Shown: positions 1 to 8,761, counted from the stretch's first letter. The stretch is 43,250 bases of DNA from an uncultured Bacilli bacterium (GCA_910576985.1 CAJTLA010000004.1:1-43250); one strand, 5' to 3'. The notes: generated by a model from the letters alone, not told the origin. Numbers and translations are program-made.

Positions 1-1
1 A

Positions 2-1732
2 AACATAGAATTAGATAAATTTCAAAACATCTTGAATAACCATGTGATTATGGAAGAAGCAGACCGAAAATTTATAGGAGAGATTATAGAAATTAAAGAT
101 GGAATTGGATCAATCAGTTTACAAGGAGAATTGATTGATGACAAATTTGTTTTTGGAGTGATTCGAAAACCCTCTTTTTCAGCAACCGTTAAATTAATTT
201 CAAAAGAAAAAATTCCAATTATCATTGGAATAAATGATTATAAAGAAAACAAAGACTTATTAATTGGAGAAAGCGCGATTTATGAAGGCATCAAAATAGG
301 CGTAAATATCAATCAATTTTTCAGCAATCATTTCGCTATTTTTGGATCTACTGGAAGTGGAAAATCATGTAGCGTTGCAAGAATCATTCAAAACTTGTTT
401 CAAAAGAAAAATTCAATAGCATATCGCTCTAGCATTTTTATCTTTGATGCTTATGGAGAATACCACAATGCTTTTGAAGGGCTACACGATAAAGTCCCAG
501 AAATTAGCTTTAAGTCATACACAACTAATACTAAATTTAGTGATACAGAAACCTTAAAAATTCCATTATGGTTATTAGATACAGACGATCTAGCCATTCT
601 TTTAAATGCTGAAAAAGCCTCACAACTACCAATTATAGAACAAGCTTTAAAACTAGTAACTATATTTGGTAGAGAAGAAGAAACCGTGATAAAACATAAA
701 AATGATATTATTGCACGTGCCATTTTAGACATTTTGGCAAGTGGTAGACCACCAGCACAAATTAGAGACCAAATATTCTCAGTATTAACCACATATAATA
801 CCAAAGAATTAAATCTAGAAACACCAATTTTCCAACCAGGATATACAAGACCCCTAAAACAATGCTTACTCATCGACGCATCAGGCAAAATAAGAGAAAT
901 GGAATTATTAACTACATTCATGCAAACATTTCTAAATGACGAATTAGAACTAAAAATGCCAGATGGAACATTCAAATATACCTTAAAGGACTTAAAAGAT
1001 GCTTTTGATTTTGCACTAATCGCAGAAGGAGTTTTAAAAAGCGATAAAGTATTCGATGAAGCAAATGTATTAAAAGTACGTCTACATTCATTAGTGAACA
1101 GCGAGTATAGTACCTATTTTGATGTAGAAGAATATATTTCTAAAGAACAATACATTAGAGGCCTACTCACAGCTTATGATGGAAGAAAAGCTCAAATCAT
1201 CAATTTTAATATCAACTATGTTGACGACAGATTTGCAAAAACAATTACTAAAATATATTCAAAATTACTATTTGATTATGCAAAAAACCTAGAAAAAAGG
1301 GCCACACTTCCATTTCATATTATTTTAGAAGAAGCACATAGATATGTACAAAACGATAATGATGTAGAATTATTAGGATATAATATATTTGACCGTATCA
1401 CCAAAGAAGGAAGAAAATATGGAGTTTTATTAGGACTGATCTCGCAGCGTCCAAGCGAATTATCATCTACAAGTTTATCACAATGTAGCAACTTCTTAAT
1501 TTTTAAAATGTTGCACCCAGTAGATGTAGAATACATTCAAAAAATGGTTCCAAATATTACAAACGAAGTTGTCAAAAGATTACGAATTTTACAACCAGGA
1601 ACTTGTATTGCTTTTGGAAATGCGTTTAAACTTCCAATCTTAATTAAATTAGCCATGCCAAATCCAGCGCCATCGAGTAGCAGCTGTGATATCAGTGGTG
1701 TTTGGTTTGTAGAAAGAAAAGGAAAGTCATAG
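2..1732 (+). CDS. HerA-like ATPase (DUF87 family), 5' end outside the window
   Basis: P-loop ATPase of the HerA/FtsK group, which pump or process DNA as hexamers, usually with a NurA nuclease. The frame is open to the left edge, so the true start is probably upstream; the first usable codon here is a TTG at 32. Numbered from that TTG, residues ~14-65 look like the HAS-barrel that precedes HerA ATPase domains, Walker A is GSTGSGKS (105-112), and Walker B is the hydrophobic run ending in ILEEAH (~428-437). A C-terminal arginine-containing segment (LISQRPSELS) follows. No NurA homologue lies downstream, so a role in end resection is not shown; a phage-defence or accessory HerA is equally possible. 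Confidence 0.85.
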   Translation, partial: NIELDKFQNILNNHVIMEEADRKFIGEIIEIKDGIGSISLQGELIDDKFVFGVIRKPSFSATVKLISKEKIPIIIGINDYKENKDLLIGESAIYEGIKIGVNINQFFSNHFAIFGSTGSGKSCSVARIIQNLFQKKNSIAYRSSIFIFDAYGEYHNAFEGLHDKVPEISFKSYTTNTKFSDTETLKIPLWLLDTDDLAILLNAEKASQLPIIEQALKLVTIFGREEETVIKHKNDIIARAILDILASGRPPAQIRDQIFSVLTTYNTKELNLETPIFQPGYTRPLKQCLLIDASGKIREMELLTTFMQTFLNDELELKMPDGTFKYTLKDLKDAFDFALIAEGVLKSDKVFDEANVLKVRLHSLVNSEYSTYFDVEEYISKEQYIRGLLTAYDGRKAQIINFNINYVDDRFAKTITKIYSKLLFDYAKNLEKRATLPFHIILEEAHRYVQNDNDVELLGYNIFDRITKEGRKYGVLLGLISQRPSELSSTSLSQCSNFLIFKMLHPVDVEYIQKMVPNITNEVVKRLRILQPGTCIAFGNAFKLPILIKLAMPNPAPSSSSCDISGVWFVERKGKS

Positions 1733-1757
1733 AGAGTGAAAGAAAATCACTCTTTAT
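1733..1757 (+). terminator. Probable terminator after the HerA-like gene
   Basis: A 7-bp perfect stem (AGAGTGA / TCACTCT, 7-nt loop) directly follows the stop codon and is followed by a short T-rich tract. The stem is modest, so termination may be partial. The stretch 1758-1929 is A-rich and shows no other feature. Confidence 0.5.
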
Positions 1758-1929
1758 TTATGCGCAAAAAATAAGAACTTTGTTTTTTTATAAGATTCCA
1801 AAAACCAAAAAAAAGAAAAGTGAAAAAGAAATAAAAAAAATAGATAATAAAAATAATCAAAAACAAAAAAATACTCATTTGTATTTCTGATTCCTAAATG
1901 ATAATCTGATCTTGGAAAGGAGAAACAAC

Positions 1930-2871
1930 ATGAACAAACGAAAAGAAAAACTGAAACCAGGAGAAATCGTTCCCTTAACATTTGACTATGTTTTTACAGC
2001 GATATTCAATAATCCAAACAATATGGATCTAATAGAATACTTTCTATCAGATTATCTAAGCATTCCCTATAATAACATAAAAGGAAACATAGAAATACAA
2101 CCAAGAGAGTTAGAACTCCAACACAAAAAAGATAGAAATATTCAAGTGGATTTGATAATCCATTTTGGAAGTGAACTAATCAATATTGAACTATCCAATC
2201 GAGGATCAGAATCTATAACAGAACGAAACATTGTCTCTGCTTGTAGCATTCATTCAAGACAACTAAAATATGGAGACAATAGTTATGCCCATATTGAAAG
2301 AACACTACAAATCCAGTTAAACAACTTTAGATGCAACGAAAAAAACATAAAAGAATCATTTTTTTTAATCAACAAAAACGGAGAAATACTATCAAAAAAA
2401 TTTCAAATTGATGTGATAGATATGGTACTAGGAAGCAAACTATGGTATACTAGTAAAGACGAGAAGTTAACACGTTGGTGTAAAGTATTTACAGCAACAA
2501 CAGAAAAAGAATTAAAAGAAGCGATTGGGGATGATTTAATGAGTAAAGAATCAAATGAGAAATTAATAGAAGAAATAGACAAATACAGCAAAGATGAAGA
2601 AATCATAGGACTATTTATGAAACTTCCTAAAAGAGAATTAGAACAAAATACATTCATAGAAGAAGCAAGAATAAAGGGATTTTCAGAAGGAATTGAGCAT
2701 GGACGGCAGCAAGGAATGGAACAGGGGCTCAAACAAGGAATCGAACAAAAAAACAAAGAAACTGCAAAGAAAATGATTAAAGAAAACCTTGACATAGAAA
2801 TGATTATGAGAATTACAGGTTTAACAAAAGAAGAAGTAGAACAAATAAAAAAAGATCTTAGTAAAAACTAG
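1930..2871 (+). CDS. Rpn family PD-(D/E)XK nuclease (transposase-like, PDDEXK_2)
   Basis: The family is known as recombination-promoting nucleases or PD-(D/E)XK transposase-like proteins. The N-terminus has the typical opening (KPGEIVPLTFDYVFTAIFNN), and the motif VDLIIHFGSELINIELSNRG around residues 75-95 supplies the D...ExS/N variant of the nuclease core. The C-terminus carries the usual glycine/glutamine-rich heptad segment (GIEHGRQQGMEQGLKQGIEQ) and a helix-turn-helix-like tail. The ATG at 1930 is chosen because AAAGGAG lies 8-10 nt upstream; an upstream in-frame TTG at 1912 lacks such a site. A decayed relative of this C-terminus sits at 13263-13508, so the family has been copied or lost in this genome. 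Confidence 0.85.
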   Translation: MNKRKEKLKPGEIVPLTFDYVFTAIFNNPNNMDLIEYFLSDYLSIPYNNIKGNIEIQPRELELQHKKDRNIQVDLIIHFGSELINIELSNRGSESITERNIVSACSIHSRQLKYGDNSYAHIERTLQIQLNNFRCNEKNIKESFFLINKNGEILSKKFQIDVIDMVLGSKLWYTSKDEKLTRWCKVFTATTEKELKEAIGDDLMSKESNEKLIEEIDKYSKDEEIIGLFMKLPKRELEQNTFIEEARIKGFSEGIEHGRQQGMEQGLKQGIEQKNKETAKKMIKENLDIEMIMRITGLTKEEVEQIKKDLSKN

Positions 2872-2884
2872 GATCTTTTTAGCA
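2847..2884. terminator. Bidirectional terminator between the Rpn gene and the GatD-like gene
   Basis: AAAAAGATCTTAGT and ACTAGGATCTTTTT form a strong hairpin that includes the Rpn stop codon. There is a T-run on the plus side and an A-run on the left that becomes a T-run on the minus strand. It can therefore end both the plus-strand Rpn gene and the minus-strand murT-gatD pair that converges on it. Confidence 0.85.
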
Positions 2885-2916
2885 AAATTTTAGAATTAAA
2901 ATCTATTAAAAAATGA

Positions 2917-3666
2917 TCATAATTGACTACTTTTTTGTATACTCACATACTCTTTATAATAATTTTTCATAAACTCTTGATAAGCTTTATTTTCTAAAGT
3001 CAAATTAAATCGTTTGAACTTAAAATCAGCCTTTTTACTTGTTACTAACTTTTTCACCATATATTTTAATAGCTCAGGATTTCGAACCAAAATAGGACCA
3101 ATCAAATAAGTACCATAGAAATTGTTTTTATGAACCCCTTCAATTTTACTATTCGGAAAACTACCAATTCCTTTTAGAACTTCAAACATAATATTTTCAT
3201 TACTTTTAATCACGCTACCTTGATTCTGAAACCCTATAATATAAGATTTCAAAAATTTAGCTTTTACCAAAGCTTCATCAACCATCCTAAAATTTTCTTC
3301 TTTTGTATAAAAATCAAATGCTTGAACAGTCCGAATCTTTTTCTCATGTTTGTCAATAATACATTTACCAAATAACTCTAACGAATTGCCAGTAATCAAA
3401 AAAAACGTACCACGATTAATTGCATCTTTCACTTCATCTTTATATTTCATTAAATGTTTTAAAGCCAATCTTTGATTTTCCTCAGTACCAGCTCCCATAT
3501 AAACGAAATCATACTTACTAAAATCAGGAGTATCTCCAATCGTCACAAACTGGATCTTCACACGAATTCCTTGATTTTCTAATTGATATTGTAACGCTTT
3601 CACATTACCACTTTCCCCATACAAATTTAATAAATCATAATAAAAATGGGCAATTGTAATATTCAT
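2917..3666 (-). CDS. GatD-like class I glutamine amidotransferase homologue lacking catalytic Cys and His
   Basis: In the MurT/GatD complex, GatD releases ammonia from glutamine and MurT uses it to amidate D-Glu of lipid II. The fold is recognisable: an opening HFYYDLLNLYGESGNVKAL and the strand-turn GTFFLITGNSLELFGK around residues 90-105. In characterised GatD and CobQ-like proteins that turn reads like AICGGYQLLG; an ungapped alignment puts Gly where the Cys nucleophile should be. The C-terminal GTYLHGP-type motif reads GTYLIGP, so the catalytic His is Ile. Both reactive residues are absent, so glutaminase activity is unlikely. It lies 5 bp after murT and is probably co-transcribed. It may be a structural partner or have another ligand. 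Confidence 0.8.
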   Translation of the reverse strand: MNITIAHFYYDLLNLYGESGNVKALQYQLENQGIRVKIQFVTIGDTPDFSKYDFVYMGAGTEENQRLALKHLMKYKDEVKDAINRGTFFLITGNSLELFGKCIIDKHEKKIRTVQAFDFYTKEENFRMVDEALVKAKFLKSYIIGFQNQGSVIKSNENIMFEVLKGIGSFPNSKIEGVHKNNFYGTYLIGPILVRNPELLKYMVKKLVTSKKADFKFKRFNLTLENKAYQEFMKNYYKEYVSIQKSSQL

Positions 3667-3671
3667 GAATC

Positions 3672-4994
3672 TCAGCTCTCTTTCATATAACGATTAAATG
3701 GTTCCACATAATCAAAATTTAAAATAGCATATATATTTCCTTTCGTCTTGAACTTAATTTCATTAGAGGCCTCTTTTAAATCATCAAAAACGACAATTTT
3801 TTTCTCCGATATTCCAGCATACTTCATTCGTGTCGCAATATCATAACGATGAATTCCAACACAAACAATTTTATCAATATCATGATGTTTTAATAACTCA
3901 AAATCAATATCATATAACCAAGAGAGATCATCAAAATTATAACGTCTGCTAATTTCTCTCCAACCAATAACAATAGTCTTTTGGTCTTTAAAACGCTCCA
4001 AAAATAACAAAGATTGATTAAAAGTCGTACTGTTTTCATTTTTATTATTTAAAACATGAACAATTCGATTTTGATATTGATACTCATCATAAACCTTTTT
4101 TTCAAGCTCATGAATATGATTACAAACCAAAGTAGGATCTAATCCAATAGTAACAGAAGTTACAAATACTGCTAATATATTATAAACCTCATATAACACC
4201 TCAGATGAAATAGAAATGTGATATTGATGATTAATTACCATTTCTTTTTTATCAAAATTTAAAGAAGTTACTTCATAATCAATATTTGGACGATTAAAGC
4301 TACACTTACTACAATGGTAACTTCCTAAATTTTCAAATTGATAAAAATCATATACCAACTTTTTATGACATTTTGGACAATAACTTAAATTTAAATTTTG
4401 AAACTTATTTTTAGAATAAGAATACTTATTTTTCGCAACGCCATAATAAGTAATTGGGCCATGATGATCAAATGAGAATTTTTGTAAATAAGCATCATCA
4501 CCATTTAAAATTAAATGCATATCATCACTAAGGGCTTTCTTAATCTCTTCAAAAACCAAATCAAAATGTCCTTGCCGTGGAGGTTGATCACGAGTCAAAT
4601 TTGTAATTACAACATAATTTGGAGATAAAATAGGAAATACAAACTTCGCATATCGCTCATCCATTTCAAAAACGAAAACATCTTTTTTGATTCGACCAGT
4701 AAACGTTGTATTTTCTAATAGCAAAGTCATAATACCTGCACTCAAATTTGAGCCCTTAGAATTATGAGCAACTGTATATCCATTTTGTTCATATACCTTT
4801 TTAATCATACTAGAAACAGAGCCTTTACCAGAACTTCCAGTAACCGCAATCACAACATTAGGCAATTTGATTTTCCCCATAAAATCAGAATCTAATTTTA
4901 AAACAAGTTCTCCAGGAAGAGAACTACCTTTATGAATAATACGCCCCAAAATAATCGTACACTTGCCTAATAAAATAAGTAGAAATTTTTTCAT
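3672..4994 (-). CDS. murT: MurT-like Mur-ligase family protein (lipid II isoglutaminyl synthase subunit homologue)
   Basis: MurT activates the alpha-carboxyl of D-isoglutamate in lipid II with ATP and receives ammonia from GatD. This 440-aa protein has an N-terminal hydrophobic stretch, a Mur-ligase P-loop variant GSSGKGS (usual GTNGKTT) near residue 54, the TNLTRDQ motif, and a MurT-type zinc ribbon (CPKC ~20 residues before CSKC). A DUF1727-type C-terminus includes DDLSWLYDIDFELL, where the catalytic Asp of MurT is expected. A GAGGTGA ribosome binding site precedes the ATG. The P-loop and the usual KNPAG-like segment (here NENSTTFNQ) are divergent, matching the loss of catalytic residues in its partner, so substrate and activity are uncertain. 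Confidence 0.8.
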   Translation of the reverse strand: MKKFLLILLGKCTIILGRIIHKGSSLPGELVLKLDSDFMGKIKLPNVVIAVTGSSGKGSVSSMIKKVYEQNGYTVAHNSKGSNLSAGIMTLLLENTTFTGRIKKDVFVFEMDERYAKFVFPILSPNYVVITNLTRDQPPRQGHFDLVFEEIKKALSDDMHLILNGDDAYLQKFSFDHHGPITYYGVAKNKYSYSKNKFQNLNLSYCPKCHKKLVYDFYQFENLGSYHCSKCSFNRPNIDYEVTSLNFDKKEMVINHQYHISISSEVLYEVYNILAVFVTSVTIGLDPTLVCNHIHELEKKVYDEYQYQNRIVHVLNNKNENSTTFNQSLLFLERFKDQKTIVIGWREISRRYNFDDLSWLYDIDFELLKHHDIDKIVCVGIHRYDIATRMKYAGISEKKIVVFDDLKEASNEIKFKTKGNIYAILNFDYVEPFNRYMKES

Positions 4995-5124
4995 GATTCA
5001 CCTCAACAAAAATGTATTACTATTTTATCACAAAGCCCTTCTAAAAGACAAGTTTTTTCTAGTTTTGTCGAATTGGTTTCTAAAAAAAAATGAAGATGAT
5101 ATAGTAAAGTAGGAGCTGATCGTT

Positions 5125-5364
5125 ATGTTTAAGACAGAAATTGAATTTAGTAAAAATATCCTTTATGTTACAATTCGCGGAATTGCAAGTCATAAAAACT
5201 TAACAGAGCTTAAACGAAAGCTCTATTATATTCTAAATGAATATGGAATGATGGATATCATTATCGATGTAAAAGAAGTAGTATCATTAGACAAAGTTGC
5301 CTTTTATGACATGTTAGATGACTATGATATTAAATTTGGAGGAAATTTAAATGTCATAGAATAA
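5125..5364 (+). CDS. Small protein, possibly STAS-like, function unknown
   Basis: A 79-aa protein with an AGGAG ribosome binding site 11 nt before the ATG and its own terminator. The alternation of strands and helices, with IIIDVKEVVSLDKVAFYDML in the second half, resembles the core of small STAS-type proteins, where a D-x-(S/T)-x-x-D pattern precedes a helix. The phosphorylatable serine is not clearly placed. There is no signal peptide or membrane segment. It sits alone between the divergent murT pair and the sporulation genes yqfC-yqfD. The STAS assignment is an inference from pattern only. Confidence 0.6.
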   Translation: MFKTEIEFSKNILYVTIRGIASHKNLTELKRKLYYILNEYGMMDIIIDVKEVVSLDKVAFYDMLDDYDIKFGGNLNVIE

Positions 5365-5397
5365 GGATTTTAAAAAGTTATCAAGTATAATATTAGT

Positions 5398-5426
5398 AAG
5401 GGATCATAGTTTGATTCCTTTTTTCA
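5398..5426 (+). terminator. Terminator after the 79-aa STAS-like gene
   Basis: AAGGGATCA / TGATTCCTT forms a 9-bp stem with one G-T pair and a 5-nt loop, followed by TTTTT. It separates the small gene from yqfC. Confidence 0.8.
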
Positions 5427-5447
5427 TATAGTAGTATAGGTGGTTAG

Positions 5448-5687
5448 ATGAAACTATTTGATGAAGTCCGTAGTTTTATTTTAGAATCAGAATTTTCTAT
5501 CCATATTTATTCAAATAAAGTAAGTGTCGTCAATTATGAATCAATTGGACATTTTGACTCTAAAAAAGTAAGCATTTATTATGACAAAGGGGAAGTAGCC
5601 ATCCATGGAGAACAACTTGTCGTTTCCAAACTAATGCAAGAAGAAATATTAATTTCAGGAGTTATAAAAACGATAGAATTTAGGTGA
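5448..5687 (+). CDS. yqfC: Sporulation protein YqfC (YabP/YqfC family)
   Basis: A 79-aa protein of the YabP/YqfC family, made in the mother cell during sporulation in Bacillus subtilis. The C-terminal half (IHGEQLVVSKLMQEEILISG followed by VIKTIEF) is the characteristic strand-rich family signature. It has an AGGTGG ribosome binding site, ends in TGA, and is followed 4 bp later by yqfD, the same pair order as in B. subtilis. This is one of several indications that the host makes endospores. Confidence 0.85.
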   Translation: MKLFDEVRSFILESEFSIHIYSNKVSVVNYESIGHFDSKKVSIYYDKGEVAIHGEQLVVSKLMQEEILISGVIKTIEFR

Positions 5688-5691
5688 TAAC

Positions 5692-6876
5692 ATGAACGAA
5701 TCCATTTTAGAACGATTTCGTAGTAAAGTAACACTCAAAATCAGTGGGAAAAATGTAGAACGATTAATTCAAAAACTTTATAAACATAAAATTGAAATCC
5801 TAAAACTTTCTTACTCAAACTATAAAACTGTAATCATTACCATTTATGAAAAAGACTATCAAGCATTAATGGATTTAAAAACAATTTATGAAATTGATTT
5901 AGTTGGAACTGCTGGAATGATCAAAATAAAACGAAAAATACGAACCAGTAGAATATTTTTACTTATGATAATACTGGGATTTCTAGCACTATATTTTTTA
6001 TCCCATGTGATTTTTAAAATAGAAATCATACATACGAACAAAGAACTTCGGAATCTATTAATTCGTGAATTAGAAAATAGAGGCATTCATGAATTAAGCA
6101 TAAAAAAAAGCTTTCAGCAACTAGAAAAAATCAAAGAAGACATCACAGAAACGAATCGTGACAAAATTGAATGGTTATCTATTGAAGCAGTTGGTACCAA
6201 ATATGTGGTACGAGTAGAAATGAGAAAACTAGAAGAAATAAAACAAACAAACGACAAAAGAAATGTGGTTGCGAAAAAAAGTGCGATTTTAAGAAACGTA
6301 GAAGCAACCAAAGGGGAAATTGTGAAAAATACAAATGATTATGTAAAAACAGGGGACATTGTAATTAGTGGTGACCTGAGACTGAATGAAGAGATCAAAG
6401 ATACCGTTTCAGCGGATGGAAAAATATATGGAGAAGTGTGGTACAAAGTAACTGTTACTTATCCCTTTGTCTATCAAGAAACAACGTTAACAGGAAAAGA
6501 ACAAACCGCTTATACATTACAATTACTGAATCACAACATCCAATTGTATCCATGGGATATCTATCGTAGTAAAAAAGTGCAAAAAAGTAAACTATTATCA
6601 CATCCTTTCTTACCCTTTGCCTTTTACAAAGAAAAGCAACAAGAAACAATAGAAATTGATGAAATTAATACAGAAGATGAAGCAATATCCAAAGCAGAAA
6701 CTATGGCAAGAAAGAAAATGAAGAGTCAACTTTCTGACAAAGAGAAAATAATTAGTCAAAAAAATTTGAAAGTTGAGGTAAAGAAGAGTAAAATAGAACT
6801 AGAAGTATTTTTTACGGTATTAGAAGATATCACGAGTTATCAAAATATTGTAGAAGAAAATATAGAAAGTGAGTAG
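5692..6876 (+). CDS. yqfD: Sporulation protein YqfD
   Basis: A 394-aa membrane-anchored sporulation protein; the family length in Bacillus is about 400 aa. The N-terminus (~1-85) is a small alpha/beta domain, one transmembrane helix lies at about 87-108 (LLMIILGFLALYFLSHVIF), and a long extracytoplasmic part follows. That part has a charged, POTRA-like region (HTNKELRNLLIRELENRGI) and the typical GTKYVVRVE segment. Its ribosome binding site overlaps the yqfC stop. In B. subtilis phoH and yqfF (pgpH) follow; here a VanZ-family gene takes their place before ybeY. Confidence 0.88.
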   Translation: MNESILERFRSKVTLKISGKNVERLIQKLYKHKIEILKLSYSNYKTVIITIYEKDYQALMDLKTIYEIDLVGTAGMIKIKRKIRTSRIFLLMIILGFLALYFLSHVIFKIEIIHTNKELRNLLIRELENRGIHELSIKKSFQQLEKIKEDITETNRDKIEWLSIEAVGTKYVVRVEMRKLEEIKQTNDKRNVVAKKSAILRNVEATKGEIVKNTNDYVKTGDIVISGDLRLNEEIKDTVSADGKIYGEVWYKVTVTYPFVYQETTLTGKEQTAYTLQLLNHNIQLYPWDIYRSKKVQKSKLLSHPFLPFAFYKEKQQETIEIDEINTEDEAISKAETMARKKMKSQLSDKEKIISQKNLKVEVKKSKIELEVFFTVLEDITSYQNIVEENIESE

Positions 6877-6884
6877 GTGGTTTC

Positions 6885-7496
6885 ATGTTTCGCTCGACCT
6901 TTTTAACAATTTTAAATGAGACGTGGCCTATGATTTTCATTTGCTCTGTTATCATTGTATCAATGAGAATCGTATGGATTTTAAAAGAGAAAAAAAACTT
7001 TGTTTTTTATAAAGAAATGATGGCTCTTTGTTTTGTTATTTATGTAATGTGTCTTTTTTATGTGGTAACATTTCAAGATGTGAGTTGGTCTACTTCAAAC
7101 TTTGTTCCATTTAAGGAAATGTTTCGATATGAAATAGGCTCAAATCCATTTTTTAAAAATGTATTAGGAAATATGATTATGTTTATGCCATATGGTTTCT
7201 TTGTGTCATATTTTTTAAAACTAGAAAAACCGTTATCGATTTTTTTGCTTTCTGTCTTAACTTCTTTTACCATTGAATTTACACAACTAAAAATTGGTAG
7301 AGTTTTTGACGTTGATGACATTTTACTAAATATCATTGGTTCATTATTAGGATTTTCAATATATTATATTGTAATAAAACTAAAAGATCGACTTCCAGAA
7401 GTATTGAAAAAACAAGCAATTTATAATATACTAATTATAATTATCATTGGAATAGCCATTTTATATTTATGTAACTGGAAAGTAGGAGTAGTATGA
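6885..7496 (+). CDS. VanZ family membrane protein
   Basis: A 203-aa integral membrane protein with about five hydrophobic segments. The VanZ core is visible: FVPFKEMF, then NVLGNMIMFMPYGFF, then a segment ending in FDVDDILLNIIGSLLG, the D-x-D-D-x-x-x-N-x-x-G pattern of the family. VanZ itself gives low-level teicoplanin resistance; most homologues have no known role. An AGGTGG site precedes the ATG and the gene overlaps ybeY by 4 bp (ATGA), so it belongs to this operon. Its presence where phoH and pgpH normally sit is unusual. Confidence 0.85.
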   Translation: MFRSTFLTILNETWPMIFICSVIIVSMRIVWILKEKKNFVFYKEMMALCFVIYVMCLFYVVTFQDVSWSTSNFVPFKEMFRYEIGSNPFFKNVLGNMIMFMPYGFFVSYFLKLEKPLSIFLLSVLTSFTIEFTQLKIGRVFDVDDILLNIIGSLLGFSIYYIVIKLKDRLPEVLKKQAIYNILIIIIIGIAILYLCNWKVGVV

Positions 7497-7936
7497 ATCA
7501 AATAGAAATATTTAATGAAACAAATACAAAAATAGAAGAAATAGAAACATTAAACAAACTATTAGAATATGCAACAACAATAGAAAAAGTAAACAATGCA
7601 ATTTTTAATGTGATTATCATTGATAATGAACGAATCCGAGAGATAAATAGAGAATACCGAGGAAAAGATACTCCAACAGATGTTATTTCATTCGCATTAG
7701 AAGAAGGAGAAGACATTAAAACCGATGTTCGAGTTTTAGGAGATATTTATATTTCTATTGAAAAAGTAATAGAACAGTCAAAAAATTATGGACACTCATT
7801 TGAGCGAGAACTTTGCTTTTTAGCAATTCATGGCTTTTTACACCTTCTTGGCTATGATCATATGACACCAGAAGAAGAATCTATTATGTTAAAACGTCAG
7901 GAGTTGATTTTAGATGGCTTTGGAATCAAACGGTAG
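7493..7936 (+). CDS. ybeY: Endoribonuclease YbeY (rRNA maturation factor)
   Basis: A 147-aa metal-dependent endoribonuclease involved in 16S rRNA 3'-end maturation and ribosome quality control. The zinc motif H-x3-H-x5-H is complete in HGFLHLLGYDH at about residues 113-123, and the RGKDTPTDVISFAL stretch is a family signature. The start overlaps the VanZ gene by 4 bp and the end overlaps dgkA by 23 bp, showing a tightly packed operon. Length is close to the family norm of about 150. Confidence 0.95.
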   Translation: MNQIEIFNETNTKIEEIETLNKLLEYATTIEKVNNAIFNVIIIDNERIREINREYRGKDTPTDVISFALEEGEDIKTDVRVLGDIYISIEKVIEQSKNYGHSFERELCFLAIHGFLHLLGYDHMTPEEESIMLKRQELILDGFGIKR

Positions 7937-8312
7937 AAAACAACGAGGTCTAAAAAGACTGATTCATAGTTTTAGATATGCCTGGGAAGGATTTAAATAT
8001 ACTTTAAAAAATGAGCAAAACATGTTAGTTCATTTATTAGTTGCATTATTTGTCATAATAGCAGGTTGGTTCTTTCAAATTAGTATATTAGAATGGTTAA
8101 TTTGTCTTTTATTTATGGGGCTAGTGATTGGAACAGAACTGATCAATACCTCAATAGAAGCAGTCGTTGATTTAGTGAGTCCAGAAAAAAATGTACTTGC
8201 AAAAATTGCCAAAGATACTGCAGCAGGGGCAGTCATGGTAGAAGCCTTTTTCGCAAGTGTATCAGGAATGATAATATTTATACCAAAAATAATAGAAATG
8301 TTTATACAGTAA
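7914..8312 (+). CDS. dgkA: Undecaprenol/diacylglycerol kinase DgkA
   Basis: A small membrane kinase that phosphorylates undecaprenol (Gram-positive type) to feed the carrier-lipid pool for wall synthesis. Hydrophobic helices, the active-site E-L-I-N-T-S-I-E-A-x-V-D stretch and AKDTAAGAVMVEA identify the family. The ATG at 7914 lies inside ybeY, preceded by AGGAG 9 nt upstream. At 132 aa it matches the usual length. There is no PAP2 fusion. Confidence 0.92.
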   Translation: MALESNGRKQRGLKRLIHSFRYAWEGFKYTLKNEQNMLVHLLVALFVIIAGWFFQISILEWLICLLFMGLVIGTELINTSIEAVVDLVSPEKNVLAKIAKDTAAGAVMVEAFFASVSGMIIFIPKIIEMFIQ

Positions 8313-8371
8313 AAATTAGAAGTGTTCTGAAACATTATTTAAAAATATATCGAGAAACAAGGAGAAATGAA

Positions 8372-8761
8372 ATGAAAGAAAAATTACAAAAATTATTAAC
8401 AAATTCGTATAGTCCATACTCAGAATTTAAAGTAGCAGCAATATTAGTAGCCAAAAATGGCACAGAATTCCAAGGAGTAAATGTTGAAAACGCTTCATAC
8501 GGGGGAACAATTTGTGCTGAACGAAGCGCCTTTACAAGAGCAATTAGTGATGGATATCATCCTTATGACTTTGAGGAACTATACATTATGGTAGATAGTC
8601 CAAATATCAGTACTTGTTGCTTTTTATGTAGACAAGTCATCATAGAAATGATGGAACCAGACAAAACAATTACTTGTATGAATCAAAATGGAGAAGAACA
8701 AAAATTCACAGTTGGAGAACTTTGCCCACATCCATTTAATGAAGAGGATTTAAACATATGA
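8372..8761 (+). CDS. cdd: Cytidine deaminase
   Basis: Deaminates cytidine and deoxycytidine in pyrimidine salvage. The zinc site is present: CAERSAF with the catalytic Glu (~residues 50-56) and a C-x-x-C pair in STCCFLCRQVIIEM (usual PCGACRQ). The Pro-Cys-Gly of the family is Cys-Cys-Phe here, a mild divergence that keeps both ligands. An AAGGAG site precedes the ATG; the stop TGA overlaps the era start (ATGA). Length of 129 aa is normal. Confidence 0.93.
   Translation: MKEKLQKLLTNSYSPYSEFKVAAILVAKNGTEFQGVNVENASYGGTICAERSAFTRAISDGYHPYDFEELYIMVDSPNISTCCFLCRQVIIEMMEPDKTITCMNQNGEEQKFTVGELCPHPFNEEDLNI

Noticed and set aside
1702..1890. 62-aa ORF after the HerA-like gene
   Set aside because: Low-complexity Lys/Asn frame overlapping the HerA stop and a terminator, with no ribosome binding site.
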